From the NCBI GenBank assembly GCA_964215915.1, contig CAXPEB010000066.1, forward strand, positions 1-64,000: a stretch of 64,000 nt of DNA, in the 5' to 3' direction. Below are positions 1-7,472 of the stretch, in pieces (positions within the stretch are counted from its first letter, which is position 1; each line of letters begins with the position of its first letter). The notes under the pieces are model-generated. The model did not search any database and was not told the origin of the DNA. It saw only the letters and a list, made by a program, of their open reading frames with translations. The DNA comes from UBA8524 sp964215915. Its GTDB lineage: Bacteria; Bacteroidota; Bacteroidia; UBA8524. A program made the position numbers and the translations under genes.

Positions 1-66
1 CAGAAAGGATACGAGCCCGAGTATGTCAATGAAATTCTGAAAGAACTAGCCGAGGTAAGATTTTAG
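1..66 (+). CDS. C-terminal end of a gene, possibly recX (partial)
   Basis: Frame 1 is open from the window edge to a TAG at 64-66 and encodes 21 residues (starting QKGYEP, ending LAEVRF). A charged, helical ending of the type 'KGYEPEYVNEILKEL' resembles the last helix of RecX, the RecA-modulating protein, but 21 residues cannot prove the family. Its 3' end overlaps the 3' end of rpoD, which is read the other way, by 21 bp. The rest of the gene is outside the window. It could equally be the tail of another helical protein. Confidence 0.35.
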   Translation, partial: QKGYEPEYVNEILKELAEVRF

Positions 67-909
67 AATCTTACTCTTGCTGGATTTTCTCAATCTTCTG
101 AGGGCTTTTTCTTTGATCTGTCTAACCCGTTCACGGGTGAGACCCACTTTTTCGCTGATGTCTTCGAGGGTATGGGCCGGACCACCGTCCAGTCCATAGT
201 AATACTTCAACACATCCCTTTCTTTTTCGGAAAGTGTATTGATTACCCTGCTGATTTCTTTCTGCAACGATTCATTGATGAGGTGGAGGTCCGGGTTAGG
301 CTCGTCATTATTGTCGAGTACCCCCAGTAGAGTATTGTCTTCTCCTTCTGTAAGGGGCGCGTCTATTGACAGGTGACGGCCGGAAGTGCGCAACGCATTC
401 TCCACCTCAATAACGGGAATGTCCAGGGCTTCTGCGATTTCTTCAGCGGTAGGTTCACGTTCGAATTTCTGCTCCAGTTCGGCAGCAGCATTGCCTATAC
501 GGCCAATGGAACCTACTTTGTTAAGAGGCAGTCGCACAATTCTGGACTGGTCAGCCAAAGCCTGCAGTATGGATTGACGGATCCACCATACGGCGTAAGA
601 AATGAATTTGAATCCACGGGTTTCATCAAAACGTTTGGCTGCTTTGATCAGTCCGAGATTGCCTTCATTAATCAGGTCACCGAGGGTCAGCCCCTGGTTT
701 TGATATTGCTTCGATACCGAAACCACAAAACGCAGGTTGGCGTTCACCAACTTTTCCAGTGCAACTTGATCTCCTTCGCGAATTCTTCTGGCCAGTTCAA
801 CCTCTTCCTGAGCGTCGATCATTGGCACTTTGCTGATCTCGTTGAGGTACTTGTCGAGTGATTTGTTTTCCCTGTTGGTAAACTGTTTGCTGATTTTAAG
901 CTGTCTCAT
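46..909 (-). CDS. rpoD: Primary RNA polymerase sigma factor (sigma-70 family, short Bacteroidota type)
   Basis: 287 aa. This is the housekeeping sigma factor that directs core RNA polymerase to promoters. Region 1.2/2.1 begins near residue 18 (SLDKYLNEISKVP). The region 2.3-2.4 promoter-melting and -10 recognition helix is near residues 100-130 (FISYAVWWIRQSI, then SRIVRLPLN). Region 3 follows, and region 4.2 carries a helix-turn-helix near 250-275 (TLEDISEKVGLTRERVRQIK). Region 1.1 is absent, as is known for the Bacteroidota primary sigma factor, which recognises TAnnTTTG -7 boxes. The gene stands alone. A possible own promoter lies at 948-955, and the 3' end overlaps the convergent ORF at 1-66. 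Confidence 0.96.
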   Translation of the reverse strand: MRQLKISKQFTNRENKSLDKYLNEISKVPMIDAQEEVELARRIREGDQVALEKLVNANLRFVVSVSKQYQNQGLTLGDLINEGNLGLIKAAKRFDETRGFKFISYAVWWIRQSILQALADQSRIVRLPLNKVGSIGRIGNAAAELEQKFEREPTAEEIAEALDIPVIEVENALRTSGRHLSIDAPLTEGEDNTLLGVLDNNDEPNPDLHLINESLQKEISRVINTLSEKERDVLKYYYGLDGGPAHTLEDISEKVGLTRERVRQIKEKALRRLRKSSKSKILKSYLG

Positions 910-947
910 GAAATGCTCCTGATATTAAGGATAGTTTTAGCAATCTG

Positions 948-955
948 CAAAAGTA
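948..955 (-). promoter_or_regulatory. Candidate -7 box of rpoD
   Basis: Read on the minus strand this is TACTTTTG, a full match to the Bacteroidota -7 consensus TAnnTTTG. It lies 38 nt before the rpoD ATG. I see no convincing TTTG element at the usual 19-21 nt upstream. Confidence 0.45.
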
Positions 956-1116
956 GCAAAAATCTATCCAAATTGCCGGAAAATGAAGGATTTCCGAAGG
1001 CTGACAGGTGCAATGTCTGAATTGCAGCCGCTTAGTTTTATTATACGGATTTTCTCTTGTCAGCGATTGGTTACAAAATCCGGTAATGTCGTCTCCTTTC
1101 TGTACACTTTGTCCGA

Positions 1117-2958
1117 TTATGACAAAAGCTGAAAGGCAGCCCAGGCACTCAGATAAGCCAGACAAGCCATAAAGCTGAACTGAATCACCGGCCATTTCCA
1201 TCCTCCCGTTTCACGCTTCATAACGACCAGAGTACTTGCGCACTGAAGGGCAAAAAGATAAAAGAATAGCAATGATACCGCACTTGCTGTTGAGATCCCT
1301 CCGGGTCTGCCCAGTATGGTCAGGATGCCTTCTTTATCTTCCGGGTCTTCCAAATGGTAGAGGGTGGATATGGAACCTACGAAAACCTCTCTGGCAGCAA
1401 AGCTGGAAACAATGGCAATCCCGATCTTCCAGTCGTATCCGAGCGGTTTGATCACAGGTTCGATAAATTTTCCTCCTATTCCGGCAAAGGATTCTTCCAG
1501 GGGGGTCCGCGTTTCGTGGCTGCCTTCCCGGAAATCGGCAGGGCCATAATTGGATAAAGCCCATAACAGGATGCTGACAGCCAGGATTACCTTACCGGCC
1601 TCAGACATAAAACTCATGCACCGATTTCCCACATGCCGCATTACTACGGGCCAGTGCGGTAAACGGTACTCGGGTATTTCCATCAGGAACAGGTCCTGCC
1701 GGGTCTTTTTCATTCCCCGGTTCAATAATATGGCAGTAAGAAAGGCGGCAATAAAACCTGCCAGGTACAAGCCGGTCAGGGCCAACCCCTGGTAATTAAA
1801 CACGCCCAGAAAACGTTCGTTGGGAAGTATCAGGCTGACCAGCAGGATAAATACCGGCAGCCGGGCAGAACAGCTGATAAAGGGAATAATAAACATGGTG
1901 ATCAGCCGATCCCGGGGTTGTGAGATGGTTCGGGTAGCCATGATGGCCGGGATAGCACATGCTACACCGCTAATCATCGGAATAACGGACCGCCCGTTTA
2001 ATCCTGCCCGCCGCATCACCTTATCCATCAACAAGGTAGCACGCACCATATAACCGCTGTCTTCCAGGATGATCAGAAACAGGAAAAGAAGCGCAATCTG
2101 AGGAAGGAACATCAATACCCCGCTTAAACCCGGTAGAATCCCGTTTACCAGCAGGTCGCGGATAGGGCCTATTGGCAGGAGCTCTTCCAGTTTTTCTGCA
2201 GTGAACAGGAAACCACTTTCAATCCAGCTTCGGGGAAATTCTGCAAGAAAGAAAACCCCCTGGAAGGTCAGAAAAAGAATGAGAAAAAAGCACACATAGC
2301 CCCAGACGGGGTGCAGAAATAGCCGATCCCAACGGTCGCTGCTGCGTTGAAAGATACGGTTGGCTTTCCACGATTGCACCTTCTCCAACAGCTTGTCTAT
2401 CCGCTTGAAGGCAGATTCCGCATCCAGCTCCAGTGCTCCCGTACGCCGGGGACGAGCAGGGAAGTCATGCAGCTGTTCCTGAAGTTCTTCCAGCCCTTTT
2501 GATTTGGATGCGGTGAGGACGGTAACTGGTACCCCAAGTTCCCGGCCAAGTATTTCCGTATCAATCTGCAGCCCGCGTTTTTCGGCCATGTCATACATGT
2601 TCAGTGCAAGGATCATGGGGCATCCCGCTTCCTGCATCTGAAGAAAGAGATAGAGGCTTTTTCGCAGTTGGGTGCTGTCTGCCACGAACACAAAAAACTC
2701 TGGCGCATTCGGACTGTCATCCAAAATGAGGTCTACGGCAATACGCTCATCTGCGGTACGAGGGTTCAGGCTGTAAATTCCGGGGATGTCTTCAACTGCA
2801 AACAGCGTATTCCGGAACCGGAATTTCCCTGTCTTTTTTTCAACCGTAACTCCCGGTAAATTGCCCGTTTTTTGGTGCATTCCGGTAAGCACATTGAACA
2901 GGGTTGATTTGCCGCTGTTCGGGTTTCCGGCTAATGCAAAACGACGGGTTTCAGTCAA
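1117..2958 (-). CDS. feoB: Ferrous iron transport protein B
   Basis: 613 aa inner-membrane Fe(II) transporter with an N-terminal GTPase-like domain. G1 is GNPNSGKS (residues 11-18), G3 is DIPG (57-60) and G4 is NMYD (120-123). A linker follows, then a membrane domain from about residue 215 with the Gate-type motif GVACAIPAIMATR in the middle and further helices to the C-terminus. It is somewhat shorter than the proteobacterial protein (about 770 aa) but holds all expected parts. The start overlaps the end of feoA by 8 bp, so the two are translationally coupled. Iron control is suggested by the palindrome upstream of feoA. Confidence 0.95.
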   Translation of the reverse strand: MTETRRFALAGNPNSGKSTLFNVLTGMHQKTGNLPGVTVEKKTGKFRFRNTLFAVEDIPGIYSLNPRTADERIAVDLILDDSPNAPEFFVFVADSTQLRKSLYLFLQMQEAGCPMILALNMYDMAEKRGLQIDTEILGRELGVPVTVLTASKSKGLEELQEQLHDFPARPRRTGALELDAESAFKRIDKLLEKVQSWKANRIFQRSSDRWDRLFLHPVWGYVCFFLILFLTFQGVFFLAEFPRSWIESGFLFTAEKLEELLPIGPIRDLLVNGILPGLSGVLMFLPQIALLFLFLIILEDSGYMVRATLLMDKVMRRAGLNGRSVIPMISGVACAIPAIMATRTISQPRDRLITMFIIPFISCSARLPVFILLVSLILPNERFLGVFNYQGLALTGLYLAGFIAAFLTAILLNRGMKKTRQDLFLMEIPEYRLPHWPVVMRHVGNRCMSFMSEAGKVILAVSILLWALSNYGPADFREGSHETRTPLEESFAGIGGKFIEPVIKPLGYDWKIGIAIVSSFAAREVFVGSISTLYHLEDPEDKEGILTILGRPGGISTASAVSLLFFYLFALQCASTLVVMKRETGGWKWPVIQFSFMACLAYLSAWAAFQLLS

Positions 2959-3175
2959 GAGGAGAAATTTTTATGAGTGCCGCCTGCTCTCTTCTGAGTC
3001 CGATACGGGTTCCTCCGGCTTCCAGCATGATCGGGCATCCGGAAGGAGCGCATCCGGTAATGCGGATCAGACTTCCGGCAAAAATGCCAAATTCCTGCAG
3101 GCGAAGGGCAAGCACTTCTTCATGGATTTCTGCAATGGTGGCCTCTTTGCCACGGTGAAGATCTGACAGATTCAC
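2951..3175 (-). CDS. feoA: Ferrous iron transport protein A
   Basis: 74 aa SH3-like cytoplasmic partner of FeoB. The family pattern is visible: a short N-terminal strand (DLHRGKEATIAEI), the segment LQEFGIFAGSLIRI, a conserved glycine/proline turn (GCAPSGCPIM) and the closing RIGLRREQAALI. The start codon is GTG, and no in-frame ATG fits better. It overlaps feoB by 8 bp. An iron-type palindrome at 3185-3203 lies 10 nt upstream, and the terminator of the preceding TonB-like gene lies just beyond that. Confidence 0.93.
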   Translation of the reverse strand: MNLSDLHRGKEATIAEIHEEVLALRLQEFGIFAGSLIRITGCAPSGCPIMLEAGGTRIGLRREQAALIKISPLD

Positions 3176-3184
3176 GCCCGCAAT

Positions 3185-3203
3185 TTAGAATATTTCTAAA
3201 TAA
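3185..3203. promoter_or_regulatory. Candidate iron/Fe-S operator of feoAB (TTAG-N7-CTAA)
   Basis: The core at 3184-3200 is a perfect inverted repeat: TTTAGAA, three bases, TTCTAAA. The 19-nt block 3185-3203 matches 16 of 19 positions of a block in front of iscS (25629-25647). TTAG...CTAA half-sites resemble those of DtxR/IdeR-type metalloregulators; that assignment is inference. The site ends 10 nt before the feoA GTG, where it could block initiation. Confidence 0.6.
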
Positions 3204-3233
3204 AAAACCGCTTCCCCTGGAAGAGAAGCGGTT
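3202..3233 (-). terminator. Rho-independent terminator of the TonB-like gene at 3257-3958
   Basis: On the minus strand, a stem AACCGCTTC / GAAGCGGTT closes a 9-10 nt loop and is followed directly by six T. It sits 24 nt past the stop codon. Its T-tract runs into the feoAB operator, so any feo promoter must overlap the terminator or the operator. Confidence 0.85.
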
Positions 3234-3256
3234 CGGGAATTAAATTTCGTGTTAGC

Positions 3257-3958
3257 TTATTGGAGCATGAATTTAACCGGCAGGTTCATCCTTACCCGCA
3301 CAGGGTTACCGTTGTTTTTGCCGGGTGTCCATCTGGGCATGGATTGAATTACGCGGATGGCTTCCTCGTCACATCCCCAGCCTAGACTTCTCAGCACTTC
3401 AATGTGGCTTATGGATCCGTCTTTTTCGATGATAAAACTCAGTACCAGGCGGCCTTGTATATTGTTTTCCCTGGCCAGTGGCGGGTACTCGATATTTTTA
3501 CTGAGATACCCCATCAACGCATCAAGGCCACCGGGAAACTCCGGGTATTCGCCCGGGATCAATACAACCTGCTCATCCTTAGGATTGCTGAAAACAGGTT
3601 TGCTTAGATTGGGCCCCTTGATTACCATATGTCCGATGGGATTTTCTCTGGGTTTCGGTGCTACAGGGTCCGGAGTAGGTGTGGCATTGCTAACCACCTT
3701 GAATTTGTGCGAAGGTTTGCTGGTTTTTGTTGTTGTCTCCGTTTGAGTGGGTTTGGGTTTTTCGATATTGATGGGAGGAAGCATGGTATCACTGGCCCAG
3801 GGATCATGGATAGAATGATCAACCAGGACTACATCACTGGTTTTTGAAGAAATGTTGAATGCCCAGAGAGAGAAGCAGAGGGCAACGATAAGTCCGGTTT
3901 CAAAAAAGAGGATACTTCTCCTTTTTGTTTTTTGGGTATGAACATGTTTGTAGCGCAT
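3257..3958 (-). CDS. TonB-family energy transducer (paralogue 1)
   Basis: 233 aa from the ATG at 3958. TonB proteins couple the ExbBD proton motor to outer-membrane receptors. The N-terminus is short, cytoplasmic and basic (KTKRRS), followed by one membrane helix near residues 17-35, a periplasmic linker rich in Pro/Thr/Lys, and a C-terminal TonB_C domain (about 150-233) with FPGG, YPPLARENNIQGR, GWGCDEEA and MPRWTPGK. A longer reading to 4048 is open, but it would contain the terminator at 4027-4064, so I chose the inner start. The C-terminal domain closely resembles that of the next gene upstream, so this is a tandem duplicate. No exbB or exbD is in the window. Confidence 0.85.
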   Translation of the reverse strand: MRYKHVHTQKTKRRSILFFETGLIVALCFSLWAFNISSKTSDVVLVDHSIHDPWASDTMLPPINIEKPKPTQTETTTKTSKPSHKFKVVSNATPTPDPVAPKPRENPIGHMVIKGPNLSKPVFSNPKDEQVVLIPGEYPEFPGGLDALMGYLSKNIEYPPLARENNIQGRLVLSFIIEKDGSISHIEVLRSLGWGCDEEAIRVIQSMPRWTPGKNNGNPVRVRMNLPVKFMLQ

Positions 3959-4026
3959 AGGAATGAACGTTTGATGTATTCCTGAAACGACTTTCCGGAA
4001 GCATGAGGTTGGAAAAATACCCAAAT

Positions 4027-4064
4027 AAAAAAATAAAGTCCGGCTCATATACGAACCGGACTTT
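4027..4064 (-). terminator. Rho-independent terminator of the TonB-like gene at 4099-4773
   Basis: On the minus strand, the 9-bp stem AAAGTCCGG / CCGGACTTT has a 12-nt loop and is followed by seven T. It lies 35 nt past the stop of the upstream paralogue, so the two TonB-like genes are separate transcription units. Confidence 0.85.
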
Positions 4065-4098
4065 CAAGTCGTTATAGCCTTTTATGCTTAGTGGATGA

Positions 4099-4773
4099 TT
4101 AACTCAACTGGAAGCGGATAGGAAGCATGAACCAAACGCGTACGGGCTTGTTCCTTTGCTTACCCGGTTTCCAGCGGGGCATGGAATTCACTACTTTGAG
4201 GGCAGCTTCGTCACAGCCCCAGCCAATTCCTTTAACCACCTGGGCATTCATTACTTTACCGTTTTCATCTACCACGAATTTCACCACTACACGGCCCTGA
4301 ATATTGTTTTCACGGGCAAGAGGCGGGTAATCGAGGTTTTCTGCAATGTATTTCAACATCTCGGCTTCTCCTCCGGGAAATTGGGGTGGGTCTTCCACTA
4401 CCATAAAAATTTCCGGTTCAGAAGTTTGCTCAACCACTTCTACCTGTTCCTGAACAATAGGTTCGATAACGGTTTCCTGGTCAAAGTCGGTTGCCTCTAT
4501 CTCCGCTTCTTCTACATCGGCATCATTTTCAACGACCTCAATGGTCTGAGGAGGAGGAGGGGGAGGGGGAGGAGGTTGCTCCTGACGGGTAATGTCCGTC
4601 ATTTCTTCGATTTCCTCAACTTGGTCAACCATCAGCATCGAGGTGTCGATCTCGTCGTGAGTGGTAATACTGAAGGCAGCGTAAGTGAAGCCAACAGCGA
4701 CAACAAGCCCAATCATAAAGTGGATATCGGTTCTTCTTCGAACGTCTTTTTCCGGATATTTTCTGAGCTCCAT
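4099..4773 (-). CDS. TonB-family energy transducer (paralogue 2)
   Basis: 224 aa from the ATG at 4773; an upstream TTG at 4785 is less likely. A cytoplasmic start (MELRKYPEKDVRRR) is followed by one membrane helix near 18-38, an acidic linker, a run of nine prolines near residue 70, an acidic Glu/Val stretch, and a TonB_C domain (about 135-224) with FPGGEAEM, YPPLARENNIQGR, GIGWGCDEAA and MPRWKPGK. The Pro-rich linker spans the periplasm in known TonB proteins. A full Bacteroidota-type promoter lies just upstream (4783-4814) and a terminator follows. Of the two paralogues this one has the more classical linker. Confidence 0.9.
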   Translation of the reverse strand: MELRKYPEKDVRRRTDIHFMIGLVVAVGFTYAAFSITTHDEIDTSMLMVDQVEEIEEMTDITRQEQPPPPPPPPPQTIEVVENDADVEEAEIEATDFDQETVIEPIVQEQVEVVEQTSEPEIFMVVEDPPQFPGGEAEMLKYIAENLDYPPLARENNIQGRVVVKFVVDENGKVMNAQVVKGIGWGCDEAALKVVNSMPRWKPGKQRNKPVRVWFMLPIRFQLS

Positions 4774-4782
4774 ACTAATTAA

Positions 4783-4814
4783 CAAAATTAAGTCATAGGG
4801 TTAATACAGCCAAA
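4783..4814 (-). promoter_or_regulatory. Promoter of the TonB-like gene at 4099-4773
   Basis: On the minus strand, TTTG (4814-4811), a 20-nt spacer and TAATTTTG (4790-4783) match the Bacteroidota consensus TTTG-N19-21-TAnnTTTG at every fixed position. The -7 box ends 9 nt before the ATG, so the 5' leader would be only a few nucleotides long. Confidence 0.7.
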
Positions 4815-4835
4815 TGACAAAAGGTAAACGAATTA

Positions 4836-5234
4836 TTAAATGCTAAAGTTGTAAGAGGATCTCAAACAAGTGGAAATCCAGAAACGGTAATAGCTGAATC
4901 CCAGAAGTGCCCCTGCAGCATCGGCAAGCATATCCAGAATTTCAAAGCTCCGGTAATCCAAAAAATACTGGACAAATTCCGTAGCAATTCCGAAGGCGAT
5001 GGCAATAAGCAACCCGTACTTTCCCGCACTGTGTTTCCGCATACTGAACCGGTACTGTTTAACCAGACCGGTAATCAGCAAATAGCAGAAAACACCGAAG
5101 AGTGTGGCATGAATGGCTTTGTCCAGGGAACGAATGGAAGTTCCTTCCACTCCGGCAGAAGGAAGAAAGAGCAGGGCGATGATGATAAGGCCCCAGATCA
5201 GAGAGCCTGAATGGTATTTCAGGATTTTTTTCAA
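4836..5234 (-). CDS. VanZ-like membrane protein
   Basis: 132 aa with four predicted membrane helices (about 12-28, 42-60, 72-88 and 98-118). The VanZ pattern is visible: a DKAIHATLFG block after helix 1 and a TEFVQYFLDYRSFEILDMLADAAGALLG block near the end. VanZ-like proteins in this phylum have no proven job; the name comes from a teicoplanin-resistance accessory gene, so no resistance should be inferred. The start is a TTG overlapping the gcvH stop (TTGA), so it is coupled to gcvH, an arrangement common in Bacteroidota. Confidence 0.85.
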   Translation of the reverse strand: MKKILKYHSGSLIWGLIIIALLFLPSAGVEGTSIRSLDKAIHATLFGVFCYLLITGLVKQYRFSMRKHSAGKYGLLIAIAFGIATEFVQYFLDYRSFEILDMLADAAGALLGFSYYRFWISTCLRSSYNFSI

Positions 5235-5611
5235 GCGCCTACCAGCGATTTGTATGCATCTGCATCCATAAGCTGTGCGGCTTCATCCGGGTTGCTCATG
5301 GTTACTTTGATCATCCAGCCTTCTCCATAAGGATCATTATTCACGTTTTCCGGGTTGGTTTCCAGGGTTTTGTTGAATTCCGATACTTCTCCGGAAAGCG
5401 GCATGAACAGATCTGATACAGTCTTTACCGCTTCAACGGTGCCGAATACATCGTGCTCGTTCAGGTTTTCACCTTCGGTCTCAATTTCTACGAAAACGAT
5501 ATCTCCCAATTCGCCTTGGGCAAAATCGGTGATGCCGATAGTGGCGGTGTTACCTTCAATGCGCACCCACTCATGGTCTTTGGTGTACTTCAGATCGGAC
5601 GGAATATTCAT
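5231..5611 (-). CDS. gcvH: Glycine cleavage system H protein
   Basis: 126 aa lipoyl carrier that shuttles the aminomethyl group between the P, T and L proteins of glycine cleavage. The family core is complete: KYTKDHEWV near the N-terminus, GITDFAQGELGDIVFVE, and the lipoylation site ESVKA-like GTVEAVKTVSD with Lys63. The C-terminal half (NNDPYGEGWMIKV) is also conserved. The ORF is open further upstream to 5659, but the ATG at 5611 gives the normal length and N-terminus. The gene overlaps the downstream vanZ-like gene. The P, T and L proteins are not in this window. Confidence 0.96.
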   Translation of the reverse strand: MNIPSDLKYTKDHEWVRIEGNTATIGITDFAQGELGDIVFVEIETEGENLNEHDVFGTVEAVKTVSDLFMPLSGEVSEFNKTLETNPENVNNDPYGEGWMIKVTMSNPDEAAQLMDADAYKSLVGA

Positions 5612-5656
5612 GACATCTAATAATTTGCCCCGAAATAAGCGAAAAAAATCCTGTTG

Positions 5657-5664
5657 CAAAAATA
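5657..5664 (-). promoter_or_regulatory. Candidate -7 box of gcvH-vanZ
   Basis: On the minus strand it reads TATTTTTG, a full TAnnTTTG match, 45 nt before the gcvH ATG. No good -33 TTTG is seen. The box lies within the longer open reading of gcvH, which supports the shorter start. Confidence 0.4.
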
Positions 5665-5756
5665 GCCTGTTGGCAATTTGTTCCGCCAGGTGGGATCCGC
5701 TATCCTGCAGACATGCTCCGATATAGATGCGGAAAGCAGGAATTGTTACTCTGTAC

Positions 5757-6275
5757 TCACTTCTTTTGTTCCAGATAAGCCTGGTAACCGAGGGATTCCA
5801 CTTTTTCCGCTTTGCCCAGTACCTCGCTCTTCATACTTGCCTTAAAAGCGGCGACAGTATGGGCAACTGCTGGATCTGAAGCTCCCAGCACCTGGGCAGC
5901 AAGTATCCCTGCATTTCGGGCTCCGTTGATGGCCACAGTAGCTACCGGTACACCGGGAGGCATCTGTACGATACTGTAAAGGGAGTCCAGCCCGCTCATG
6001 GTTTTACTCTGTACGGGTACCCCAATCACGGGTAACTCCGTCATGGCGGCTACCATTCCCGGAAGATGAGCGGCACCGCCGGCGCCGGCAATAATTACCT
6101 GTATTCCCCGCTTGCGGGCGCTGGTGGCATATTCGTACATGCGTTCAGGGGTACGGTGGGCGGAAACAATACTCAATTCGTATGGGATACCGAACTGGTC
6201 GAGGATCTTTGCCGCTTCCTGCATTACAGGCAGGTCGCTATCTGATCCCATGATGATGCCTATGCGTGGATTCAT
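5757..6275 (-). CDS. purE: N5-carboxyaminoimidazole ribonucleotide mutase, class I
   Basis: 172 aa. In de novo purine synthesis PurE moves the carboxyl group of N5-CAIR to give CAIR, working after PurK. Conserved class I motifs are GIIMGSDSDLPVM at the N-terminus, SAHRTPERM near residue 40 (His and Arg of the active site), and GAGGAAHLPGMVAA near 65. The length is normal. The start ATG overlaps the purK stop by 4 bp (ATGA), so the two are coupled. Having PurK and a class I PurE together points to the bicarbonate/ATP route. Confidence 0.97.
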   Translation of the reverse strand: MNPRIGIIMGSDSDLPVMQEAAKILDQFGIPYELSIVSAHRTPERMYEYATSARKRGIQVIIAGAGGAAHLPGMVAAMTELPVIGVPVQSKTMSGLDSLYSIVQMPPGVPVATVAINGARNAGILAAQVLGASDPAVAHTVAAFKASMKSEVLGKAEKVESLGYQAYLEQKK

Positions 6276-7435
6276 GCGGGTATAAATCGAAAATTATCTC
6301 GGACAAATTTAGCTTTTTCAATAGCCTCCTCCAGAGTAGGTGCCAGAATGGTGGCATGGCCCATCTTCCGTTTCGGACGGGTTTCGGCCTTTCCATACAA
6401 GTGCACATAAACTCCCGGAAGAGCTAATATTTTTTCCAGACCACTGATAGCGTAGTTACCCTGAACCCCTTCGCTGCCCAGGAGATTGATCATTACGGCG
6501 GGTTGGATAAGGTCGGTTGACCCGAGCGGAAGATCCAGCAGAATCCTGTTCAACTGCTCGTATTGGGAACACAGGTTGGCCTCTATCGTATGATGCCCCG
6601 AGTTATGTGGCCGCGGGGCAATTTCATTCACCAGAATGTCGCCCTTGCGGGTAAGAAAGAGTTCTACGGCAAAGATGCCTTCTCCGTCAAATGCATCCAC
6701 ACATGCGGAGGCAATTGCCCGTGCTTTTTTGTCTATGGAATCCGATACCCGCGCCGGACAGGCCAGGAACTCCACCAGGTTAGCCACCGGATCGAACTCC
6801 ATTTCCACCAGAGGGAAAGTTATGGACTCACCATTTTTTTTCCGGGCCACGATTACGGAAAGCTCTTTCTCACATTCCACAAACGCCTCGATCAGGGTCG
6901 GGCCTTCAAACGGATAATTCCCGGTTTCCTGTAGCTCCTTTACCGTACACAAGGCAACCCCTTTTCCATCATAACCACCGGTTCTGCTTTTGGCGGCAAA
7001 ACGGTCAATGCCCATTTCTTCGGCAGCTGCCAGCCATTCTCCCGTATTCTCTACCAGGCGGAATGGTGCGGTAGGGATATCATGTGTGGCATAGAATTGT
7101 TTTTGCAGTCCCTTGTCTTTGATGATCTCCAGGATACGGGGAGACGGAACAATACGGTGCCCCGCTTCTTCCAGTGACTTTAGGGTGTCTACACCAACAT
7201 GCTCAATTTCATAGGTTAACACATCCGTTCCGGCAGCCAGCTCCCTGATCTTTTCGTCGTCAGTCAGGGTGCCCAGTACCTGAGAGTCGGCAATACGACT
7301 GGCCGGTGCGTCATCCGTTGCTTCCAAAATATGAAAGTAGGTGTTCCAGGGCTGGGCTGCTTCAATCAGCATTTTTCCCAGTTGCCCGCCACCGATGATA
7401 CCGATGGTCTTTCTTAGATTAACGCCGGATGACAT
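6272..7435 (-). CDS. purK: N5-carboxyaminoimidazole ribonucleotide synthase (ATP-grasp)
   Basis: 387 aa. PurK uses ATP and bicarbonate to carboxylate AIR to N5-CAIR. Visible features are the N-terminal Rossmann-like IGIIGGGQLGKML (residues 10-22), the ATP-grasp central part with FAAKSRTGGYDGKG near 150, and the C-terminal NEIAPRPHNSGHHTIEA near 270, which holds metal and substrate ligands. The length is usual. It is the first gene of a purKE unit and is divergent from the suhB-like gene with only 37 bp between start codons. Confidence 0.96.
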   Translation of the reverse strand: MSSGVNLRKTIGIIGGGQLGKMLIEAAQPWNTYFHILEATDDAPASRIADSQVLGTLTDDEKIRELAAGTDVLTYEIEHVGVDTLKSLEEAGHRIVPSPRILEIIKDKGLQKQFYATHDIPTAPFRLVENTGEWLAAAEEMGIDRFAAKSRTGGYDGKGVALCTVKELQETGNYPFEGPTLIEAFVECEKELSVIVARKKNGESITFPLVEMEFDPVANLVEFLACPARVSDSIDKKARAIASACVDAFDGEGIFAVELFLTRKGDILVNEIAPRPHNSGHHTIEANLCSQYEQLNRILLDLPLGSTDLIQPAVMINLLGSEGVQGNYAISGLEKILALPGVYVHLYGKAETRPKRKMGHATILAPTLEEAIEKAKFVRDNFRFIPA

Positions 7436-7439
7436 GCGG

Positions 7440-7447
7440 CAAAGGTA
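7440..7447 (-). promoter_or_regulatory. Candidate -7 box of purKE
   Basis: TACCTTTG on the minus strand, a full TAnnTTTG match that ends exactly 4 nt before the purK ATG. This spacing would put the transcription start at or next to the start codon. No -33 TTTG is seen. Confidence 0.5.
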
Positions 7448-7460
7448 GGATTTAACGGCC

Positions 7461-7468
7461 TATATTTG
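7461..7468 (+). promoter_or_regulatory. Candidate -7 box of the suhB-like operon
   Basis: TATATTTG, a full TAnnTTTG match that ends exactly 4 nt before the ATG at 7473. It mirrors the purK box on the other strand, only 13 bp away. Confidence 0.5.
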
Positions 7469-7472
7469 CCCA

